DNA of 64,000 nucleotides from Zygnema cylindricum (Eukaryota; Streptophyta; Zygnematophyceae; Zygnematales; Zygnemataceae), in contig JBBHKE010000943.1 of assembly GCA_037447655.1 (NCBI GenBank), positions 327,550 through 391,549 of the forward strand. The letters are read 5' to 3'. Position 1 is the first letter of the stretch; each line of letters starts with the position of its first letter. Positions 51,729-64,000 of this stretch are shown here, piece after piece. The notes below the pieces were generated by a model. The model worked only from the letters and a program-made list of their open reading frames with translations, was not told the origin of the DNA and ran no database searches. A program made the translations under genes and the position numbers.

Positions 51729-54700
51729 TTAAGGAGAGGGAGGAGAAACATCCGATATAAACCGGACGGTTGGCCTCGACGAAGAGGAAGAGGATAAATT
51801 GACACCTGTAGGTTGATTGGTTGGAGAAGAAAGGATTCTAGGGGGCTCAATAGGACCAATAGACAAGATTTGTGTTTCAGAATTAGGGTTTGGTAGAGAT
51901 CCCAACAGAGGAGTTGTCTCACTCGGAGGTGCGTCAGAGGAGGGTGATTGTCGAGGATCTCTTTTGCAGACAGGACAAAAAGGTCGTCTTGTAGTGAGCC
52001 ATTGGTCGATACATGCAACATGAAATTCTGTAAATAACAAACTCGAAAAAAAAAATATTAACAAAATTTATCAATCAGCAATTTGGACAACATTTTTCCC
52101 ATGTTGTCACTTGTAAAGCATACAATACAGAATCAGTTTGCGTGGTGAGCCAAGAGTTATTATTGAGTTATGATTGAGTGGGTGAGTTATTGTCACGGTG
52201 TTCCAAGAGAGCAATTGATTGTGACTGAATGTCAATAATACCTTGATTAAAGGGCACAGTAAAAACAAAAATGGATAAATAAAGTTGAGCCTGACAAACA
52301 TTGTGTACAGACGAACTTAAAGAGCAACTTAAGATATTATATTGTCAGCAACTTTCGGTTTGTGTCAGTCAATTGTTGAAAAAATCTATGAAAAGGCCTT
52401 AAAGGCTCAAGATAAACTAAAGTTAAATGTTTTGCGGTCATCTTTTAAGTGCATAATGTTTAACTAAGACAACAATTTAAGCAAAAAGGTAACTCCATAA
52501 CAAAACAAAGAGGCTTCACGACTAACAAATCTTTGGAGAAAAGGATATGAAAAAGGAAGGATGGGATAGGAAAAAAAAAGGAAGAACTCACCATGATCGC
52601 AAGGCAAAACCCGCAACTTGTCTCCAGTTTCATAGTCATCCAAACAAATGGCACATGTTTCAGTGGTACCATTCCCACTCCCTCCAGCCTTGAAAATGGT
52701 GCTCGGTAATGCTTTCACTTCACGAGAAGACATTCCTTCAACCTGAGATACAAAAAGAAGTCGGGATCCAACACGTCGTAGTCGATGTCGTCTCACAAAG
52801 AAGAAAGTCGCTAAAACTGCCGAGACAGCAAGGAGAGAGATAAAAGACACTGCCATTACAGACCAGGCTGTACCATCGAAAGTTGGTGTGATCATACAAT
52901 CTGTCCCTGGTTGCCCTATTACTGACAAAAGTTGTCGACCTGAGTTATTTGTAACAAAAACTGCCGGAATGTAAATTTCCGAGGCATGGCGTCCAGACAC
53001 TGCCACCACTTCCACAAATAAGGCAAACGAAAACAGTCATGTCAATACTACAAAAGGTTCAAAGGTATTTTAAGCAAAAAAATGAAATTAAACAAAAAAA
53101 TTCAATGAAAATGTCTTAGAAAGGCCATCGAAGGCAAATAAAATAAAAATATCAATTCGTGTCAATAATCCAAAAGATTCAAATGCATTCAAAGCAATAA
53201 AATGACACAAAACAAAATGTTTTGATGAAATGTCATAGAAAGGCCACAGGCCACCAAAGGCAAAAAAGAAGATTCCAGCAAGGGGACAAACATAGCTATT
53301 CAATTGAACAAAAAAGGCAAGCAGAATAAACATCAGGTCCTGTGGATATTCATAAGGTAAAAAACTAAGTCAAAAAATGAGGGATAACTACATTTTCACT
53401 GCAACAAAAAACATAAAACAGCAAATAAAATTTACAAAAGAGCAAAATTTAGAATGAAAACACCGTGTAACAATGAAAAACACAAAAGAGCCATCACTTT
53501 CCTTTGTCTCCTTTAATCACCATCTAAACAGGTTTGGCAAAATGTATAGCACGTTTCCCTAGCGTCACAACAAAGTACAAAAAACAAGGGATATCTTCCA
53601 TTACAATCAAAATATACAAACAAACAATCATGGATGAGTGAATCAAGAAACATAGGTACAAACAATATCTGCAAAACAATATGACAAAAAAATATCTGCA
53701 AATAAATACTCACTGGTGATCAGTTCTCGACCAAACTCGTTGTTAAACACAATAACAGCTGAGAATCCAGCTTGTTGTGCAAAAAAGACTTTGACATCAA
53801 AAACACAACCACCTCTTTCAATAATGACAAAGGCACTCTCTCCCGGAGTCACTTTATTAGAGAGAGGTTCACAACCGTCCAGGGGCTCTGCTTTATGCAA
53901 TACTCCAAGAATACCTTCCGGAGGTATTATTCCTCCTGTAAAAGGAAGAAGAAAAAAAAAAAGACATGAGTTGACACAGTAAGAACAGACAAAAAAATAG
54001 AATTGTTAAATGAAAATGTTTTCGTGAAAAAATAAACATTAATTTTTAAAAACAATGAAGATATCTTTGAACATACATGAGGCGAGGTTTGACAGCAGTA
54101 CAAAGTTAAAACCAAATTGTACAAAAACAAAACAAATAGAGAAATTGAAAATGGGATATCGCAGTTTCATTGCCCACAAACAAAACAAACAAGGGTCTGC
54201 AAACTTTGTAAGAATGCAGCAGAAGAAAGACAAAAACATAAACCATGTGATTTTCCCTGAGACAAAACAACAACAAGTGCAATAATAAACAAATGCCATG
54301 TTGTTTGGACGAAGAAATGGAAAATAGACAGAAATTCTGTTTCCATTGGCACAAAGACAGGCAGGGTTAAAAAACCAAACGAAGACATAGTGAAAAAAAT
54401 CAAATTCATGCAAATAAAAAAAGAGAGATATCATTTTCCAATTTCAATGTAAATATTGTTTAGAATTTATACAGCAGCGTTTAAAGGCAAAAAAAAAGCA
54501 GTATTGACAAATAAAGACTAACACAATAGACAAATGCAGTTTTTCCTCAATCAATAAAAGACGTTTTGATTCGTTGCCAAACAAAACATTTAGGACTAGG
54601 AGGCATTCTCCCTCTCCCTCTCTTCCTCTCTCTCCCCCTCTCCCCCTCTCCTAGGATTAGAAATAAACTAACTTAACTGAAAGGAAAGCGGATAATTAGG

Positions 54701-55143
54701 GTTTCGATACAACTGAATAGACGCAGATTAGGGTTAAGGATTTTTTTAGGGCAAGCAAGTGTATTTATAAGGTAGTTACATGCACGCTGTTACAGGCGAT
54801 ATTGGCCAGTAATCTGCAAAAGGGTACAAAAACTTGTACGGTTTTGCAAAATCGTACAGATTTTTGTACAATTATTAGGACTAATGCGCCAAAAACACCA
54901 CTTATAGCGTACATGCAATTTCCTGTTAGGGTTTCATTATCATTTATGATTAGAGTTTTAATATGATTTAATGAACGCACCAAAAGCAGCATCGGCATTT
55001 GAGTACTGGAATGTCGCATTTTGAGGAGTTAGAACATAAACCATGGCGGACGCTTCCTGCTTTAAAAAGAAGACAAGAAGCCATAACGAGAGAGAGAGAG
55101 AGGTAACGAGGGGGACAAGGGAAGGCCTTCGATGCAACCTCAT
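51729..55143 (-). CDS. RMR-type PA-TM-RING-H2 protein, 4 exons
   Basis: A secretory-pathway membrane protein. In plants the RMR family sorts storage proteins to protein-storage vacuoles, and its RING-H2 domain has ubiquitin-ligase character. Exons: 55143-54981, 53935-53714, 53008-52592, 52027-51729; 1101 nt, 366 aa, all introns GT-AG. Residues 1-33 form a signal peptide (basic RLHRR, core [12 protein letters not shown], cleavage after ASA). The PA domain spans about 35-165 ([26 protein letters not shown]). A membrane helix lies at 177-200 ([20 protein letters not shown]), followed by RRHR. RING-H2 is complete: C247, C250, C265, H267, H270, C273, C285, C288 ([12 protein letters not shown], then FCPVCK). 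The tail is Ser/Pro-rich. Start chosen as the in-frame ATG that gives the signal peptide; the reading frame runs further upstream through a (CT)n tract, so the 5' end is less certain. Confidence 0.93.
53038..53275. repeat. Tandem repeat in RMR intron 2
   Basis: Two units of about 120 bp (TGTCAATA...CAAAAG.TTCAAA...AAGCAA...ATGTC.TAGAAAGGCCA). Confidence 0.75.
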
Positions 55144-55196
55144 GTGGAGAAATGTCAGAGTTAAAAAAAAAAAACCAGAATAGCTAGGTAATCTGA

Positions 55197-55200
<4 letters not shown>

Positions 55201-55251
<51 letters not shown>
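55201..55251. repeat. (AG)n microsatellite in the RMR leader
   Basis: About 25 uninterrupted AG units some 60 bases upstream of the start codon (CT on the RMR strand). Confidence 0.95.
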
Positions 55252-55253
<2 letters not shown>

Positions 55254-56499
55254 CAATTGGACGTGTAAAACAGGAAAAGAAAAAATTACAATTGGACGAG
55301 TAAAAACGCAGACTCAGATCAAGAGAGACTGCAAAAGAAAATCCAGGGCTGAAAAACAGAGAAAACACCAAAGGTTGGCTCCCATCACTATTGATGGCCT
55401 GCAGCATGGCATGTAATGTAGAATCAGTACCTGAAACTCCTTGTCCTACATTTCCAGTTACGGGGCAAGACGTTCGTTTTAACGGTTTAACCAAAATGTA
55501 CAGGTAATTGTACGAAAATCGTACAGATAGTTGTACGAAATGTACATTTGTTTGCTCGCCTACGAATATTAGTGGCCTGTAAATCCAGTAATTTCGTAGC
55601 GTGATGCTGACTCTAACTTTGCCGACTTAGCATTGGTTGGTAGTTGGAGAAGTCGTACTTAAAAATCCCCATATGTACAGGTGTCACTATATTGGTGCTA
55701 CGATTATCGGGCCAGTACTGCAGTATTTCCGTACATGTGTTTTCTCCACGCTAGCAAAGTATTGATCCTGATTTTATAAATGAGGCTCCGCTGACTTCTG
55801 CCCAACTACAAGGCTCGGGGTGGAATCTGTCGAACCTGCTAGAACAGAGAATTCTTGGAATACGACAAACAGATATTGAATTGTACTTTTATCCTTAGAA
55901 GAATCTGAAAGGTACATAAAGGTACAAACCTGTATTTCAATTCATAACTTTTTGACAGCTGCTACACTGAAATTTGGACGTGTTCAGACCTTGATGGTTG
56001 TTGAAATTTACTGACAGTTATTGCGGTCTTCAAAAACTGCCCGCTAAATTTTTTTTGGCACCTGCCCTAACCGGCATATTCGTAACTTGAAACATTTAAA
56101 AGCATGACAGCCGTTAAGAAGATGCTAATGGTTTCTAATACGGTAATACCTTTACGTTTACGTAGTTTCGTATTATAATTACGCATGTATGGCATGATGT
56201 CATTTGTCTTTTTTCAGGCGTTCCTCTGTTTTTCAGGGAATGTAGATATAGCATATCAAAATTTTCTTAAGTATAGTTGCACCAGGAAATCCTTTGTACG
56301 GACAGACTCTGTAGGTGTACGGTAGCAGATCCCTCCCCCAGATAATCAATTGCTCCCTACGCAACTTAAAGGGGGAAAGCTAAGAACATACGGTACGATA
56401 ATTCAGTGCGAATTCTGAAACAGTGCGAACTTTCAAAATACCGTGTTGACAACAAGCAAGTTCAGTACAGTTCAGTACTGTACTTTACTGTACTGTACC

Positions 56500-56960
56500 A
56501 TTCACATGTACATCATCAAATGAATGAACTACAAGTCTACAACTCTCGTCGCACATCGACGGCCATTCTCGTCATGTACATCGACGGTCGAGATTCTTCA
56601 AGTCAAAAAATAAACGGTTCCCATGTCGTCTTGACAATCGCACGGCCAGGGGAAGCACCATTTTACATTTACATCATCGAATGAAATAATGAACCAACAA
56701 CACCCTTCTCAGTTGTTACCCAACGACGGTCACTTATGTCACGAAAATAATCGGTCCAGATGAGTCGATTAATAATCTAAACGGTTTACCTGTCACGAAG
56801 TTAAACGGTCCAGACGTGTCGAATCCAATAAAACGAACGGTTCCCATGTCGTGTCGACAAGCCCATAGATGACGGATGCACCATTCACATGCACATCATC
56901 AAAACATTGTCCCCCCATCGACGGTCACTCTTGTCATGAAGATCAACGGCCCAGATGAGG
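56500..56960. repeat. Degenerate tandem repeat upstream of RPS8
   Basis: Three decayed units of about 170-220 bp, each starting CACCATT.ACAT..ACATCATC and containing CGACGGTCA...TGTCA..AA and AACGGTCCAGA words. It lies in the divergent RMR/RPS8 intergenic region. Confidence 0.7.
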
Positions 56961-57037
56961 CGTAAGATTTTTGTATGAAAAGTGCCACACTTTCTCTGGG
57001 AAGCTCTCTTTCCGCCTGCTGCTTTCAGCCGCTGCGG

Positions 57038-57038
<1 letters not shown>

Positions 57039-57075
<37 letters not shown>

Positions 57076-57092
57076 TACTTTTTCTTTCTCTA
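57039..57092 (+). promoter_or_regulatory. Pyrimidine-rich leader just before RPS8 start
   Basis: CTCTCTCTCT run, then CTTCGTCTACTTTTTCTTTCTC, ending 11 bases before the ATG. Ribosomal protein mRNAs commonly begin in such tracts; the true transcription start is not visible. Confidence 0.5.
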
Positions 57093-57102
57093 GGCGGACA
57101 TC

Positions 57103-62610
<5,508 letters not shown>

Positions 62611-64000
62611 GCTCTCTCTCTCCCTTCCTCTCTCTCCCCCCTCTCTTTTTCTTTTGTTGGGAGGTCAAAATGTGGTTGGAAGTATGTCTTCCTTTTTGTC
62701 CATAATGAAGGAAAGACCGGCTTTACTTGTGTTTTACAAATGGTTATTCCTATGCCCCATTTAGTACCCTCTTATTATGGTGGTGTGAATAATGCCAAAT
62801 GCGGATGATGTTGGTGATCATGATGATGTTGTTCGTGATGTTAATTTCTCTTTTTTCTTTTCTTTTTCTTTTAATTTTTCTTGTCTTTTTTTCGACTCTT
62901 TTTTTTTCATATGTTTTGTTCTTCTATTGCTTGGTTCGATACTGTGATCTTAACAATGAAAGCACTAATTTCACATGAATTATTGTGTACTCTGGTACAA
63001 AACTCTTCAAATTTGTTATTCGTGAAATAGAGTGGATTTATGAAAGGCAAAAAAAAGCTCTGTAAATATTCCACGGTGGGTATTGTATCTTTCACATGTT
63101 TTGAGACCAGTATCCTATGACAATGACAAAAAGCTACAATTTGAATCGTTAACAGCATTTAGAAATAATTAGTATGACCTTTTTTTTAGCGATAATCTAT
63201 TTCTGATACAAATGTTTGCAATTGTGAAGTGCAACCAGAGAGCTGTGGAAGTATGATGAGTATCAATAACAAAATTGTATGTCTAGATCAAAACAATCCT
63301 TTCAGTCCTAGAAGCAGTAGTACTGAACCCCTGCGCGCAATTGTGGCTTTGTTTGGTTTTCTGTTAATCGTTTGCGGTCAATGTGATGTGGACGATTGTG
63401 ACTGCAGAGTTAGCATTATTGTCAAACTCAATCAGTATTCTGTTTTATGTTCAAATGGCAAAAGAGTGCTTCTAACAGTATTGTTTTGATTTGTATCCCT
63501 TTTAATGAAACATTGCTAACTTACGGTAAGCAAAATTTGAAAAGCATGCTACGAGAAGGTTTGTCAGAAATGACAGAAAATGATTTCGATTTACAGTACT
63601 GTGGGTGCGAAATCACCCTAAAAAAGTTTCCCCCCCCTTCCCCCTTGGTCTAAAGGAGGATAGTGGACCTTACTTATGTTACTTAGGTTGACAAAGTTTC
63701 TATCTTAGTTTTAATTTTATTAAATATCAATAAATTTATGGCTTGTGCTCAAGATTTTGTTGCTTGTAAGGTTCCAGAACCATTTTTTGCCCTTTGGCTT
63801 AGCCATATCTGTTTATTGGTGTTCTCGGTTTTTTTTAGTTTATATCAAATTACAATTTTACCTTCATTCTGTCTCTTACTTCATTTTTGTACTATTTTTT
63901 CCTTTTTTCAAGTGCAATTAATACATTATGCAAACAAGCATCGTGACATAACATGGCTTCAGTAACACTACTTTTAGACGAGTATTATTAATTACACAAT
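62611..64000. other. RPS8 3' flank, no further gene seen
   Basis: The RPS8 3' UTR starts with a CT run (62611-62650). The remainder is AT-rich with only short frames lacking recognisable motifs. Confidence 0.5.

Noticed and set aside
54039-54434. 131-codon minus-strand frame in RMR intron 1 with Phe/Cys-rich protein
   Set aside because: Intronic, low-complexity AT-rich sequence, no motif, not linked to splice sites of the gene.

Overview
This is a nuclear segment of a plant (streptophyte) genome. It holds three intact intron-containing genes in the right half and a very dense, deeply nested transposon cluster in the left half. The plant assignment rests on a plant-type UDP-glucose 6-dehydrogenase (481 aa), a PA-TM-RING-H2 receptor of the plant RMR type, telo-box (AGGGTTT) motifs in the first intron of the ribosomal protein gene, GT-AG introns, and primer-binding sites that match the plant initiator tRNA. 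The species cannot be fixed from the sequence. UGD with eight CDS introns differs from the intronless seed-plant genes I know, so a non-seed plant or charophyte alga is possible but unproven.

Layout. 1-7.0 kb: decayed LTR retrotransposon remains, namely a Ty1/copia-Ty3/gypsy chimera, an LTR at 1808-2760, a broken copia pol and a candidate 3' LTR. 7.1-7.8 kb: a GA tract. 7.9-11.3 kb: a TA-flanked element (family Y) that has swallowed a hAT-like MITE (family X), which in turn carries another X and two family-V elements, nearly all with readable target-site duplications (TSDs). 11.3-14.1 and 18.0-20.7 kb: two copies of a repeat unit, each with the same 62-codon GC-rich ORF between pyrimidine and poly-T tracts. 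14.1-15.5 kb: a gag-like remnant. 15.5-18.0 kb: another family-Y element filled with a Tourist-like (family Z) dimer. 21.7-34.9 kb: a three-level nest in which a Z element is split by a Ty3/gypsy element (21758-34086), itself split by a gag-only Ty1/copia element (23787-28298). 34.9-37.3 kb: a W-Z-W inverted trimer of Tourist-like elements.

Genes. UGD (minus, 9 exons, 38801-44560) makes UDP-glucuronate for cell-wall sugars. An RMR-type PA-TM-RING gene (minus, 4 exons, 51729-55143) and RPS8 (plus, 5 exons, 57103-62610) are divergently transcribed from a 2-kb intergenic region. UGD and RPS8 carry intronic arrays of decayed copies of their own splice-site regions, and a UGD intron and an RMR intron also carry simple tandem repeats. 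No complete RNA gene, CRISPR array or prokaryotic feature was seen.

Most unusual signals: (1) the gag-only copia element, whose primer-binding site matches the inside of initiator tRNA-Met and contains an in-frame AUG; (2) a ladder of short hairpins in its LTR, conserved with compensatory changes in a diverged LTR 22 kb away; (3) tRNA-like arms in the same LTRs; (4) three independent 22-bp tandem duplications breaking retroelement frames; (5) the 62-codon ORF, identical at every base in two otherwise diverged repeats; (6) intronic arrays of decayed splice acceptors.
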